Below are positions 34,701 to 41,817 of a DNA stretch of 64,000 bases, in pieces (positions within the stretch are counted from its first letter, which is position 1; each line of letters begins with the position of its first letter). The notes below the pieces were generated by a model. That model did not search any database. It had not been told where the DNA came from and saw nothing but the letters and a program-made list of their open reading frames with translations. Made by a program: the position numbers and the translations under genes. This DNA comes from Paenibacillus sp. sptzw28. GTDB taxonomy: Bacteria; Bacillota; Bacilli; Paenibacillales; Paenibacillaceae. Location of the stretch: positions 1,879,501 to 1,943,500 of the forward strand of contig NZ_CP080545.1 of NCBI RefSeq assembly GCF_019550795.1. Direction: 5' to 3'.

Positions 34701-34908
34701 AGAGGCGGAAGCAGGAGAAGGCACCATTGTCCGCTTCTACGAATCTACCGGGAGCCGGGATACGGTATTGTTCCGTTTGCCGGAATCTGCGGTTAAAGCC
34801 TATGTAATTAACTTGCTTGAGGATGAACTGGAGCCGCTCGAAATTAAAGACGGCATAATTCGATTATCGTTCAAGCCTTTCGAGATCAAATCGGTCAAAT
34901 ATTTGTAA
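31756..34908 (+). CDS. GH38 alpha-mannosidase
   Basis: A 1050-residue zinc-dependent retaining alpha-mannosidase. An N-terminal accessory domain is followed by the catalytic domain with zinc ligands His242 and Asp244 in 'VGQSHIDVAWLWPVRET' and nucleophile Asp354 in 'EWLPDTFGYCASLPQ'. 'LLYGHGDGGGGVT' carries a further zinc His, and large beta domains make up the C-terminal half. Cytoplasmic (no signal). Together with GH125 it would remove alpha-1,2/1,3/1,6-linked mannose from N-glycan oligosaccharides. It starts 4 bases after the GH3 stop and is the last gene before a strong terminator. Confidence 0.94.
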   Translation: MYRILRFIKHLSHKQWLEEVPVRDLEMRKARYITPGEYQFYPDGDGLYTTDRLDGKHGVTYFLKKQIEIPHHWGSGSIGLLAEGGGEGLLRVNGASYHGLDRNHPFVPLFLSAIGNNPLLEIELYDPIPEPVDPLNAQATINPPVHSFSIRLVRVNKPLQSLLYSVKVAYEAMLQLPEKDLLRSRMMSALYETMEETEPFLESRFNDGEWLQSAEEGLKERIQALAPEQRAYGLMHMVGQSHIDVAWLWPVRETVRKVSRTFSTMTTLMDEYPDFIYSQSQPLLYAFAKEHDPALYEKIKARIAEGRWELVGGMWVEPDLNIPSGESLVRQMLYGQNFYQEEFGKTSQIEWLPDTFGYCASLPQMLKLAGIDYFMTTKLNWNDTNKFPYELFHWVGIDGTSIVSYLNHGLNEHTRPGDIQEHWQEFRQKDKLDELMLLYGHGDGGGGVTREMIEFTQRSPLMPGLPESRFSTAAAFFEEVGKIGDTLPQWHGDLYLELHRGTYTTHARNKRSNRKAEVLYREAEIWSRMAAPYLAGEQANFGREALREGWKLILLNQFHDIIPGTAITETYVTSATEYEQIFRLGKECEEQSLRTIAAQVSTAGEGTPYVVFNSLGWNRTEVVTIDGDAEARSLSAFDHAGNRLQSDVHCDDPTSGRYTLSVKVPSIPAFGYTTIWLRESEDSAAGHVVSTANPASNVLGDAWETEQYRLEFNSKGEITRWLDKTAGRELLPAGSIANELQFFHDKPLSWDAWDIDPRFESQRAGEVELVKKELVSKGKAADVLRFEWLLNNSAIAQDIIIYHHQKRVDFKTRVLWNEDHKLLKVAFPVDVVANKAAYEIPFGALERPTHNNTSWEQAQFEVCGHRWADMSEGGYGVSLLNDCKYGYDIKGNTLRLSLLRSPKWPDVTADQGEHEFTYSLYPHEQDWRGAEVVRRAAELNHPVTVVPAPAGNEAEVAGKDRLPSKQSLIQFESRSAVLDTVKEAEAGEGTIVRFYESTGSRDTVLFRLPESAVKAYVINLLEDELEPLEIKDGIIRLSFKPFEIKSVKYL

Positions 34909-34912
34909 CTTT

Positions 34913-34960
34913 AAGCTCCTCGCGCCAGCCTGCTTTCTTCGGCGCGAGGAGCTTATTTAT
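34913..34960 (+). terminator. Terminator of the transporter-GH3-GH38 operon
   Basis: AAGCTCCTCGCGCC (34913-34926) pairs perfectly with GGCGCGAGGAGCTT (34941-34954), then ATTTATGTTTT. Confidence 0.8.
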
Positions 34961-35061
34961 GTTTTCAGCGTCTCATGGGGTAGCAGAATGGGTAATAGAA
35001 AATAAGCCTGCTGGGCGGTGCAGGCCGTTTGTAAAAAAAATCGAAAGGAAGTGAACCTTTC

Positions 35062-35595
35062 ATGATGGAACATGCGAAGAGGGTAGCTTTCTTGCTCGCG
35101 AACGATTTCGAAGATTCTGAAATGAAAAATCCTTACGAAGCTATCGTGAAAAACGGTCACGAAGCGGTCATCATCGGCCTTACGAAAGGTGCTGAGCTAA
35201 CCGGTAAGAATGGTACGGTCTCATACACCTCTCATTTATCCGCGGCAGAAGCGGATCCGGCTGACTACGATGCGGTAATAATTCCCGGGGGCGGGTCGCC
35301 GTCGCATTTGCTGGACAGTGAGCACATCATCGAATTTATACAGAAAATGGACAAAGAAGGAAAAACGATCGCGGCGATCTGCCACGGGCCGCAGCTTCTT
35401 GCTAAAGCTCAGCTGCTGGATGGACGCAACTTGACGGCATTTCCCGAGCTTCATGCCGAAATCAACGACGCAGGCGGCCGGTTTATCGATAAAGCCGTCG
35501 TTGTTGACGAGAATCTCATTACTTCGCGCACGCCGGAAGATGAACCGTTCTTTATCGAAGAGACGATTAATCAGCTCGGCGTTGCCGCTTACTGA
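35062..35595 (+). CDS. DJ-1/PfpI-family protein (general stress protein 18-like)
   Basis: A 177-residue DJ-1/PfpI fold. The nucleophile elbow is 'TIAAICHGPQLLAKAQ' with the conserved Cys, and 'YDAVIIPGGGSPSHLL' supplies the glycine-rich loop. It resembles B. subtilis YfkM/YraA, stress-induced proteins with protein or methylglyoxal deglycase-like roles. Either ATG 35062 or ATG 35065 may start it; GGAAGTG lies upstream. It is monocistronic, ending at a bidirectional terminator shared with the small minus-strand gene. Confidence 0.9.
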   Translation: MMEHAKRVAFLLANDFEDSEMKNPYEAIVKNGHEAVIIGLTKGAELTGKNGTVSYTSHLSAAEADPADYDAVIIPGGGSPSHLLDSEHIIEFIQKMDKEGKTIAAICHGPQLLAKAQLLDGRNLTAFPELHAEINDAGGRFIDKAVVVDENLITSRTPEDEPFFIEETINQLGVAAY

Positions 35596-35648
35596 GTCGG
35601 GAGTGAAACCGTCTCTCTGAAACGATTGAATCACTGAAGCAGCAGAAA

Positions 35649-35688
35649 AAAACCGGAAGCGCAGTCAGATGCGCTTCCGGTTTTAATG
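35649..35688. terminator. Bidirectional terminator between PfpI gene and small minus-strand ORF
   Basis: AAAACCGGAAGCGC (35649-35662) pairs perfectly with GCGCTTCCGGTTTT (35671-35684). T-runs exist on both strands, and the longer one (eight T) serves the - strand. Confidence 0.85.
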
Positions 35689-35690
35689 CA

Positions 35691-35771
35691 TTATGATTTC
35701 CCTGAACCGCTTGCCAGCCCGATGATCATCACGATGAGCATGAGTAGTTGAATGAGCAGCTCTGCTCCCAT
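35691..35771 (-). CDS. 26-residue single-membrane-helix peptide
   Basis: On the - strand ATG 35771 follows GGAGG with a 7-base spacer, and the frame runs to TAA at 35693-35691. The peptide starts 'MGAELLIQLLMLIVMIIGLA' and ends in a short Ser/Gly/Lys tail: one hydrophobic helix with a single acidic residue near the start. It has its own terminator (35649-35688) and an AT-rich possible promoter near 35858-35886, so it looks like a complete transcription unit. No family recognised. Candidates are a small membrane-protein regulator, a sporulation membrane peptide, or a type I toxin-like peptide. No convincing antisense RNA promoter was seen. Confidence 0.6.
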   Translation of the reverse strand: MGAELLIQLLMLIVMIIGLASGSGKS

Positions 35772-35857
35772 TTCATAACCTCCATGTCAATGCGTAATGC
35801 TCCTTCGCGCCGGTTCTCCTCTCTCATACTTCCGTTTTACGTCTCCCGATACCATAT

Positions 35858-35886
35858 ATATTTTATAACATCGCATTTAATGACAA
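35858..35886 (-). promoter_or_regulatory. Possible promoter for the 26-residue peptide
   Basis: On the - strand TTGTCA (35886-35881) is followed after 15 bases by TAAAAT or after 17 by AAATAT in a very AT-rich stretch. The spacing of the better -10 is short, so this is tentative. Confidence 0.35.
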
Positions 35887-35911
35887 GATCTTGATCGGCT
35901 GTTTCGGCTGC

Positions 35912-37369
35912 TTACCCGCAAGTACAGTTAAGTACGGGCTTGCGGGCGGCCGTGGTTTCGTCGAGCCGCTTGACGACCGTATCGTATGGGGCGTTAACAA
36001 CGAGTTCCGGGCTCGATTCGGCTTCCCGGGCGATTTGAATCATCGTATCGATGAAGGCGTCGAGCGTTTCCTTGCTTTCCGTCTCCGTCGGTTCGATCAT
36101 GATGGCTTCCTCGACATTGAGCGGAAAATAAATGGTCGGCGGATGGTAACCGAAATCGAGCAGCCGCTTGGCCACATCCAGTGTGCGTACGCCATACTGC
36201 TTCAGCTTTCGGCCTGACAGCACGAATTCGTGCTTGCATACGCCCGGATACGGAACTTCATAGTAAGGCGCGAGCCGGTGCATCATATAGTTGGCGTTCA
36301 GCACCGCACACTCCGATACCCGGCGCAGTCCCTCCGGCCCGTAGGTCCGTATATAGGTATAAGCCCGCACGAGAATACCGAAATTGCCGTAATAGGCTTT
36401 GACCCTGCCTATCGATTGCGGGCGGTCATAGTCCCAGAAGAACGTCCCGTCCGCTTTCTTGCCGACAACAGGTTTCGGCAGAAACGGAATGAGCCTGCTT
36501 TTCACCCCGACAGGTCCCGCACCCGGTCCGCCTCCTCCATGGGGCGTGCTCATCGTTTTGTGGAGATTTAAATGGACCACGTCGAAGCCCATATCGCCTG
36601 GCCTTGCAATTCCCATAATTGCGTTGGAGTTGGCGCCGTCATAATACAGCAGCCCTCCTGCCTCGTGCACGATTTGGGCGATTTCCCGAATATCCTTTTC
36701 AAACAGGCCCAGGGTGCTCGGATTCGTCAGCATCAATGCTGCAGTATCGTTGCCGACAGCCGCGCGCAGCGCATCCAGATCGACCATGCCCTGCAAATTG
36801 GACTTTATCGTAATCGTTTCAAAGCCGGCGACTGTTGCGCTGGCCGGGTTCGTCCCGTGCGACGAATCGGGGACGATCACTTTGGTGCGGGTCTCGCCGC
36901 GGCTCTCGTGATAGGCGCGAATCAGCATTAGGCCGGTCCATTCGCCATGCGCTCCTGCGGCGGGCTGCAGCGAGACCATGTCCATGCCCGTCAGGGAAGC
37001 CAGATCATTCTGGAGCGTAAATAGCAGCTCGAGAGCGCCCTGAATGCTTTCCTCGGGCTGATACGGGTGAATCTTGGCAAACCCCGGAAACCTGGCGGTG
37101 TCTTCGTTGATCTTCGGATTGTATTTCATCGTGCAGGATCCGAGCGGGTAGAAGCCGTTGTCGACCCCGAAGTTACGGCGCGATAATTCCGTGTAATGGC
37201 GGATGACATCGACCTCGTACACTTCAGGAAGCTCAGCCGGACGGCTGCGCAGCAAAGACGCTGGGATTAACTCGGACGGGTCGGTCTCCGGTACGTCGCA
37301 TTCGGGCAAAGAGTAGGCGACCCGGCCTGGTTTGCTCATTTCGAAAATTAACGCTTTCTCGGGTTTCAT
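35912..37369 (-). CDS. gcvPB: Glycine dehydrogenase (decarboxylating) subunit 2
   Basis: The PLP-binding half of the two-subunit glycine cleavage P-protein, which decarboxylates glycine and passes the aminomethyl group to lipoylated GcvH. The PLP lysine is in '[20 protein letters not shown]'. '[17 protein letters not shown]' and '[20 protein letters not shown]' are conserved. Length of 485 is standard. Its ATG overlaps the gcvPA stop (ATGA at 37366-37369), so the two subunits are translationally coupled. It is the last gene of the riboswitch-controlled gcvT-gcvPA-gcvPB operon. Confidence 0.97.
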   Translation of the reverse strand: MKPEKALIFEMSKPGRVAYSLPECDVPETDPSELIPASLLRSRPAELPEVYEVDVIRHYTELSRRNFGVDNGFYPLGSCTMKYNPKINEDTARFPGFAKIHPYQPEESIQGALELLFTLQNDLASLTGMDMVSLQPAAGAHGEWTGLMLIRAYHESRGETRTKVIVPDSSHGTNPASATVAGFETITIKSNLQGMVDLDALRAAVGNDTAALMLTNPSTLGLFEKDIREIAQIVHEAGGLLYYDGANSNAIMGIARPGDMGFDVVHLNLHKTMSTPHGGGGPGAGPVGVKSRLIPFLPKPVVGKKADGTFFWDYDRPQSIGRVKAYYGNFGILVRAYTYIRTYGPEGLRRVSECAVLNANYMMHRLAPYYEVPYPGVCKHEFVLSGRKLKQYGVRTLDVAKRLLDFGYHPPTIYFPLNVEEAIMIEPTETESKETLDAFIDTMIQIAREAESSPELVVNAPYDTVVKRLDETTAARKPVLNCTCG

Positions 37370-38733
37370 ATACAGGCCTCCTCCAGTTCGCGGATGAATG
37401 AATCGATTTCATCCTTCGTTCTTCGTTCCGTGACGGCGATCAGCATGTGTCCCTGCAGCTCAGGGTAAGCGGCCCCGAGATCATAGCCCCCGATATAACC
37501 GGCCCGGAGCAGCTTGGCGTTCACGGCTTGAACATCCGCGGATTCCGGCAGCCTAACTACGAATTCGTTGAAGAACGGGGCCTGGAACGGCGTTGTCAGC
37601 CCCGGGTGTGCGGCGTCCGGGCTGCTCATCTGTCCGGCGGCGTAGTGCGTTTTGCGCACATTGAGAAGTGCCACGTCATGCATTCCTTGTTTACCCATTG
37701 TCGACATATAGACGGAAGCGCAAAGCGCAAGCAGCGCCTGATTGGAGCAAATATTCGAGGTCGCCTTCTCCCGCCGGATATGCTGCTCACGCGCCTGAAG
37801 CGTCAGAACAAAGCCGCGCTTGCCGTCCCGATCGACCGTCTGCCCTACGATTCGTCCCGGAATGCGGCGCATAAGCGGCTCCGATACGGCGAAGAAGCCG
37901 CATGTCGGTCCGCCGAGCGAAGCGGGGATGCCGAGCGGCTGCGCATCGCCGACGACTACGTCCGCGCCCAGCACGCCGGGAGATTCAAGCAGCCCGAGCG
38001 ACAGCGGATTGGTGCTCAGCACGAGAAGGCCTTTCTTCGAATGGACCAAGGGCTCGATGGCCCGGACATCCTCAATGCAGCCGAAGAAATTCGGGCTTTG
38101 GAGCACTACCGCCGCGGTTTCTTCCGATATAGCCGCTTCCAGCCTCCCGATATCAGTAACGCCGTTCGTGCAGCCGACCTCGATCACATCGAGATTTAAG
38201 CCGCGTGCCGATGTAAGCAGAATCTCCCGGGCCTCCGGATGTACGCTGCGGGAGACGATTATTTGTTTGCGCTTGGTTGCGCCGCTTGCGAGGGCAGCCG
38301 CTTCCGCCAGTGCGGTGGCGCCGTCGTACATGCTTGCATTGGCTACCGCCATGCCGGTCAATTCGCATATATACGATTGAAATTCGAAAATCGCCTGAAG
38401 CTCGCCTTGGCTGATTTCAGGCTGATAGGGAGTATATGCGGTATAAAATTCGGAACGCGAGATGATGTGGTTGATAACGACAGGGATATGATGATCATAA
38501 ATTCCCGCCCCTAGAAAGCTCGTGTACCGGTCAAAATCGGCGTTGCGGTCCGATAGCGACCGCATATGCTTAAGCAAGGCCGGCTCGCTCATCGCATCCG
38601 AGATTTCCATGACGCCATCATAGCGGACCTCATCCGGGATGTCGGAAAAAAGCTGCTCGACGGAGTCCACGCCGATTGTGCTCAGCATTTCGGCTTGATC
38701 CTGCTCCGTCATCGGCAAATATCGATGCTTCAT
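37366..38733 (-). CDS. gcvPA: Glycine dehydrogenase (decarboxylating) subunit 1
   Basis: The other half of the heterotetrameric P-protein, 455 residues. It begins '[20 protein letters not shown]', and '[20 protein letters not shown]', '[20 protein letters not shown]' and '[15 protein letters not shown]' are diagnostic of GcvPA. It lacks the PLP lysine, as expected. The start codon shares one base with the gcvT stop (TAATG), and the 3' end overlaps gcvPB. Confidence 0.97.
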   Translation of the reverse strand: MKHRYLPMTEQDQAEMLSTIGVDSVEQLFSDIPDEVRYDGVMEISDAMSEPALLKHMRSLSDRNADFDRYTSFLGAGIYDHHIPVVINHIISRSEFYTAYTPYQPEISQGELQAIFEFQSYICELTGMAVANASMYDGATALAEAAALASGATKRKQIIVSRSVHPEAREILLTSARGLNLDVIEVGCTNGVTDIGRLEAAISEETAAVVLQSPNFFGCIEDVRAIEPLVHSKKGLLVLSTNPLSLGLLESPGVLGADVVVGDAQPLGIPASLGGPTCGFFAVSEPLMRRIPGRIVGQTVDRDGKRGFVLTLQAREQHIRREKATSNICSNQALLALCASVYMSTMGKQGMHDVALLNVRKTHYAAGQMSSPDAAHPGLTTPFQAPFFNEFVVRLPESADVQAVNAKLLRAGYIGGYDLGAAYPELQGHMLIAVTERRTKDEIDSFIRELEEACI

Positions 38734-39857
38734 TACGTTTTCGCTCCTTTACCGGTTGAAGGTGAGTTTTTGTAAAAAGGGGCTTTGACGATACGCGCCT
38801 TTAGCATTTTGCCGCGTATTTCCACGTACACTTCCGTATCAAGAGCGCTGTATGCAGCATCGATCAGAGCAAGTCCCAGGCTGCGCTTCAGCGTCGGGGA
38901 CTGCGTTCCGGTCGTGACCTCGCCGATAAGGGAGCCGTCGGCATAGACGGAATAATGCGGCCGCGGAATGCCGCGATCGACCAGCTCAAGGCCGACAAGC
39001 TTACGCGTCACACCTGCCTGCTTCTGCGCGGCGAGCACATCGCGGCCGATGAAATCACCCTTGTCCAGCTTGACGAAGAAGCCAAGGCCCGCCTCAAGCG
39101 GAGTAATATCAGGAGAGAGCTCCTGTCCGTACAGAGGCAGCTTGGCTTCGAAGCGGAGCGTATCGCGGGCCCCGAGCCCGGCCGGGATGAGACCGTCCGA
39201 CCTGCCCGCATCCAGCAGACCTGTCCATATGAGCCCGGCCTTGCCGGCCTCGGCATAAATTTCAAAACCGTCTTCGCCGGTGTAGCCGGTACGGGATACG
39301 AGTGCGGGAACACCGCAAATAATAATATTATCCTTAAAATGGAAAGATGACAGCGACTGCACGGGTGCACCGGTGACACGGGATAGGACAGCTTCGGCCA
39401 GCGGGCCCTGGAGTGCGAGAAGCGCAGTCTCGTCCGATTTATTCTCGATTTGAACGCCGCCTGCTGCATGGCCGCGCAGCCAGGCCAGATCTTTATCAAT
39501 ATTGGATGCGTTAACCACGAGCATGAACCGGTCTGCAGCCAGCTTATAAACGAGCAGGTCGTCGACCGCGCCGCCCTCGGGATAACACATCAGCGTGTAC
39601 TGGGCTTGGCCCGGAGACAAACGTGTCACATCGTTGGTCGTCATTTGCTGCAGGAAGGCTTCGGCGGACTGGCCGGTTACGATAAATTCACCCATATGCG
39701 ATACGTCAAACAATCCGGCTTGGCCGCGTACGGCATCATGCTCCCGTTGAATGCCGTAAAACTGGACGGGGAGCTCCCATCCGCCAAAGTCGATGCAGCG
39801 TGCGGCAGGGTAATCGGCATAGAACGGGAAAAGCGGCGTGCGCTTCAGGCTGTTCAT
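38733..39857 (-). CDS. gcvT: Aminomethyltransferase (glycine cleavage T-protein)
   Basis: Transfers the methylene group from aminomethyl-lipoyl-GcvH to tetrahydrofolate, releasing ammonia. '[20 protein letters not shown]' opens the protein, '[15 protein letters not shown]' and '[15 protein letters not shown]' form the folate-binding core with the catalytic Asp region, and '[18 protein letters not shown]' is the conserved Arg block. I start at ATG 39857, which has GAGGTGAAG upstream; a longer in-frame reading would run into the riboswitch. The 374-residue length is normal. First gene of the operon. Confidence 0.96.
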   Translation of the reverse strand: MNSLKRTPLFPFYADYPAARCIDFGGWELPVQFYGIQREHDAVRGQAGLFDVSHMGEFIVTGQSAEAFLQQMTTNDVTRLSPGQAQYTLMCYPEGGAVDDLLVYKLAADRFMLVVNASNIDKDLAWLRGHAAGGVQIENKSDETALLALQGPLAEAVLSRVTGAPVQSLSSFHFKDNIIICGVPALVSRTGYTGEDGFEIYAEAGKAGLIWTGLLDAGRSDGLIPAGLGARDTLRFEAKLPLYGQELSPDITPLEAGLGFFVKLDKGDFIGRDVLAAQKQAGVTRKLVGLELVDRGIPRPHYSVYADGSLIGEVTTGTQSPTLKRSLGLALIDAAYSALDTEVYVEIRGKMLKARIVKAPFYKNSPSTGKGAKT

Positions 39858-39882
39858 CTCTTCACCTCGTTTTCTGGATATG

Positions 39883-39952
39883 AAAAAAGACAGGCAAAAG
39901 GAATCGATATGCCCGCACATATGCGCGCATAACCGCCCTTCCGCTCTGTCCT
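39883..39952 (-). terminator. Riboswitch expression platform: conditional terminator before gcvT
   Basis: Read on the - strand, GGACAG at the 3' end of the second aptamer can pair instead with CTGTCT next to a run of six T (39885-39892 region), with AAGG/CCTT extending the stem. That makes a terminator competing with the aptamer's closing helix, fitting an ON switch for glycine. The pairing is my reading and has not been folded by software. Confidence 0.5.
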
Positions 39953-40150
39953 TTGTACCTGAGAGTTACCTCACAAAATATCCGGATGACTATCTGTGTC
40001 ATCTTTGTGTGAGTTTCACCTTGGGTGATCCTTAACTTTAGGATTCTCTCCAGAGATGCGTCCGGCATAGGTCCTTTTGCCTGAGAGATTCACCTGAATA
40101 GGCTTACTCCTTCGGCGTTACCTGTAATGCGGTAATCTCTCCCTGTACCA
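39943..40150 (-). promoter_or_regulatory. Tandem glycine riboswitch of the gcvT operon
   Basis: Two glycine aptamers in series on the - strand. Aptamer 1 (about 40147-40071) shows GGGAGAGATTACC, GCCGAAGGAG and CTCTCAGGCAAAAGGACC. Aptamer 2 (about 40057-39943) shows CTGGAGAGA, CACCCAAGGTGAAAC and CTCTCAGGTACAAAGGACAG. These are the recognised conserved blocks of the gcvT motif. Glycine binding is expected to raise expression of gcvT-gcvPA-gcvPB. Confidence 0.97.
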
Positions 40151-40194
40151 TCATCCGCTTATTCAGTTGTCGTAATTAACCTCTATATAGCATC

Positions 40195-40225
40195 ATTATA
40201 AACGTTTCTCGTCGAAATGTGTCAA
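40195..40225 (-). promoter_or_regulatory. Sigma-A promoter of the gcvT operon
   Basis: On the - strand a perfect TTGACA (40225-40220) and a perfect TATAAT (40200-40195) with a 19-base spacer, about 45 bases upstream of the first aptamer. The long spacer would lower strength. Confidence 0.65.
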
Positions 40226-40325
40226 CCTATATTTTTGGCTATGTTAAACGATGAGTTGATTTTTGATATCCAGGAACGGACGTTTTATGATTATAGGTAT
40301 AATCATGGGAGAGGGTGAGTTATGA

Positions 40326-40889
40326 ATGAGAAAGAATCTTGAATCCCAGATCGGAGAAGTTCTGTCAGTTAGCCGCAATGCAACGCATAGCTTTAGTAAA
40401 CAGACTTTCGAGGCTATTAGGCTCCTCGCTGGTCTAGGAGTGGAAGCCGATGCACACATGGGAAAGAGCGTAAAGCATCGTTCACGCGTAGCACAAAATC
40501 CGAATCAACCGAACCTTCGCCAGGTTCACTTACTTCACTCGGAGTTATTCGACGAACTACGTGATGCAGGTTTTCACGTCGAGTTTGGGCAGTTAGGTGA
40601 AAACATTACAACGCGAGGGATAAATTTGCTCGGACTGCCAACAGGAACAAAGCTTTATATCGGTAAGATAGCAGTAATTGAAATTACGGGACTGCGCAAT
40701 CCTTGTGTACAAATAGATAATTTCCAGACAGGGCTATTGAGTGCAGTTTTGGACCACGATCAATACGGAAACCTGGTCCGAAAGGCTGGAGTAATGGGTA
40801 TAGTGTTAACTGGGGGAGAAGTCCGAGCCGGGGACCCAATCCGCGTTAGCCTGCCAGCGGAACCATTTCGCCCTCTCGAACGGGTCTGA
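40326..40889 (+). CDS. MOSC-domain protein
   Basis: A 187-residue protein consisting of a MOSC domain. 'LGVEADAHMGKSVKHRS', 'GQLGENITTRGINLLGLPTG', 'ITGLRNPCVQIDNF' (the conserved Cys is the expected sulfur-carrying residue) and 'GGEVRAGDPIRV' are present in the usual order. MOSC proteins handle sulfur or molybdenum-cofactor-related chemistry and detoxify N-hydroxylated bases in some cases (YiiM/YuaD-like). ATG 40326 is chosen because the ATG four bases earlier opens only a very short frame. Transcribed divergently from gcvT. Confidence 0.88.
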   Translation: MRKNLESQIGEVLSVSRNATHSFSKQTFEAIRLLAGLGVEADAHMGKSVKHRSRVAQNPNQPNLRQVHLLHSELFDELRDAGFHVEFGQLGENITTRGINLLGLPTGTKLYIGKIAVIEITGLRNPCVQIDNFQTGLLSAVLDHDQYGNLVRKAGVMGIVLTGGEVRAGDPIRVSLPAEPFRPLERV

Positions 40890-41123
40890 CACCGCCCAAA
40901 CTGAGGAATTACTGTTCAGCAAAAAGAGACATAGTTGAATACAACGGCCCATTCACGACGTCAGATAACCCTGCGCATACGGCGCTTCCAATATCATTTG
41001 CAAATATGCGGATTTGTCTGCAGCTTGCCATGCTTTCGAAGTCTAGGTGTCAATTGATCGAACGGACCAAATTCAAGATTTCAGCGGTTATTTTTTAATT
41101 CTTTATGTTTTCTGTCAGCTATA
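40890..41123. other. Gene-free stretch after the MOSC gene
   Basis: No gene, terminator or repeat that I can support. A 10-bp palindrome (ATTTGCAAAT near 40996) and an AT-rich run near 41090 are visible but explain nothing. The next recognisable element is the promoter at 41124. Confidence 0.4.
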
Positions 41124-41153
41124 TTGACATTGCCGAGACGGTTGATTTATGCT
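41124..41153 (+). promoter_or_regulatory. Sigma-A promoter of the gcvH leader
   Basis: Perfect TTGACA (41124-41129), 18-base spacer, TATGCT (41148-41153). Transcription would start near 41160, about 200 bases before gcvH. Confidence 0.55.
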
Positions 41154-41159
41154 TTGGGA

Positions 41160-41315
41160 GATACAGGAACAGGAAGCGGTACCACCATTCGATGAAGCTC
41201 CGTAGAGCGTGAAGGTCACTGAAGGTGAAGGGCTTGCCGGTTCCGACAGTGAGCGTACGCTTGAGGTTTACAGGGCGGAGAAAAGGCGGCATCGCCTTCT
41301 CTCTGTCCTTTTTGT
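41160..41315 (+). ncRNA. Candidate structured leader or small RNA upstream of gcvH
   Basis: Bounded by a promoter (41124-41153) and an intrinsic terminator (41277-41315), about 155 nt. Inside, TCACTG (41216-41221) pairs with CAGTGA (41247-41252), AGCGTACGCT is self-complementary, and CTCCG (41198-41202) is complementary to CGGAG (41276-41280) at the base of the terminator's 5' arm, which would give an antiterminator. It does not match the glycine riboswitch or any RNA class I recognise. Either a cis-acting attenuator for gcvH-lipM or a separate sRNA. Confidence 0.4.
41277..41315 (+). terminator. Intrinsic terminator upstream of gcvH
   Basis: GGAGAAAAGGCG (41277-41288), loop GCAT, CGCCTTCTCTCT (41293-41304): 12 pairs with one A-C mismatch, then GTCC and TTTTT. 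It lies 46 bases before the gcvH start codon, between it and the only good promoter seen. Confidence 0.75.
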
Positions 41316-41361
41316 TATACTTATTCATACCGCACAATACTTTGGAAAAGAGGCGTAAACG

Positions 41362-41751
41362 ATGAGTGAAGTTAGAGATGGGCTGGCATACAGCGACGAG
41401 CACGAATGGGTGCAATCGATTGAAGGTAACACAGTACGGATCGGCATTACCGATTATGCGCAAAGCCAGCTCGGCGACATCGTATTCGTCGAATTTCCGG
41501 AACCCGGAACGAAGGTCGCGGCAGGAGACAGCATGGGGACGATTGAATCGGTCAAGACCGTCTCGGAGCTGTACTGTCCAGTTCCCGGTACGGTAACGAA
41601 AGTGAATGAAACGTTGGTGGATTTACCGGAGCTGATCAACAGTGAACCGTACGATGGGGGCTGGATCGTCGAGGTGGCTGTGGAAGGCAGCGTTGACGAT
41701 GCGCTTAAGAAGCTGCTGACCGCAGAGGGCTACCGCGCGATCGCCGATTAA
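41362..41751 (+). CDS. gcvH: Glycine cleavage system H protein
   Basis: The lipoyl carrier of the glycine cleavage complex, shuttling the aminomethyl and dihydrolipoyl intermediates between P-, T- and L-proteins. In Bacillales it is also the platform on which octanoate is attached for lipoate synthesis. 129 residues; lipoyl Lys65 lies in 'GTIESVKTVSELY'. 'SDEHEWVQSIEGNTVRIGIT' is the standard N-terminus. AGAGGCG precedes ATG 41362. It is encoded apart from gcvT-gcvPA-gcvPB, next to lipM, 66 bases downstream. Confidence 0.97.
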   Translation: MSEVRDGLAYSDEHEWVQSIEGNTVRIGITDYAQSQLGDIVFVEFPEPGTKVAAGDSMGTIESVKTVSELYCPVPGTVTKVNETLVDLPELINSEPYDGGWIVEVAVEGSVDDALKKLLTAEGYRAIAD

Positions 41752-41817
41752 GAGTGTTTAGTTGAATGGAAATGAAGAGTATGGTGAGTCGGAATGCAGC
41801 GGAAGGGCGGACGAGCA

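Noticed and set aside
14545..34908. Possibility that the glycan locus is a mobile island.
   Set aside because: No integrase, transposase, tRNA boundary or direct-repeat attachment site is visible at either edge, and base composition does not obviously shift.
41176..41186. GCGGTACCACC, whose complement GGTGGTACCGC resembles the T-box core motif on the minus strand.
   Set aside because: The rest of a T-box leader (specifier loop, following terminator and an amino-acid-related gene on that strand) is missing. The match rests on a short KpnI-like palindrome.
41119..41340. A minus-strand reading frame rich in aromatic residues antisense to the gcvH leader.
   Set aside because: No ribosome binding site, no promoter, no family likeness. 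The + strand promoter and terminator explain the region better.
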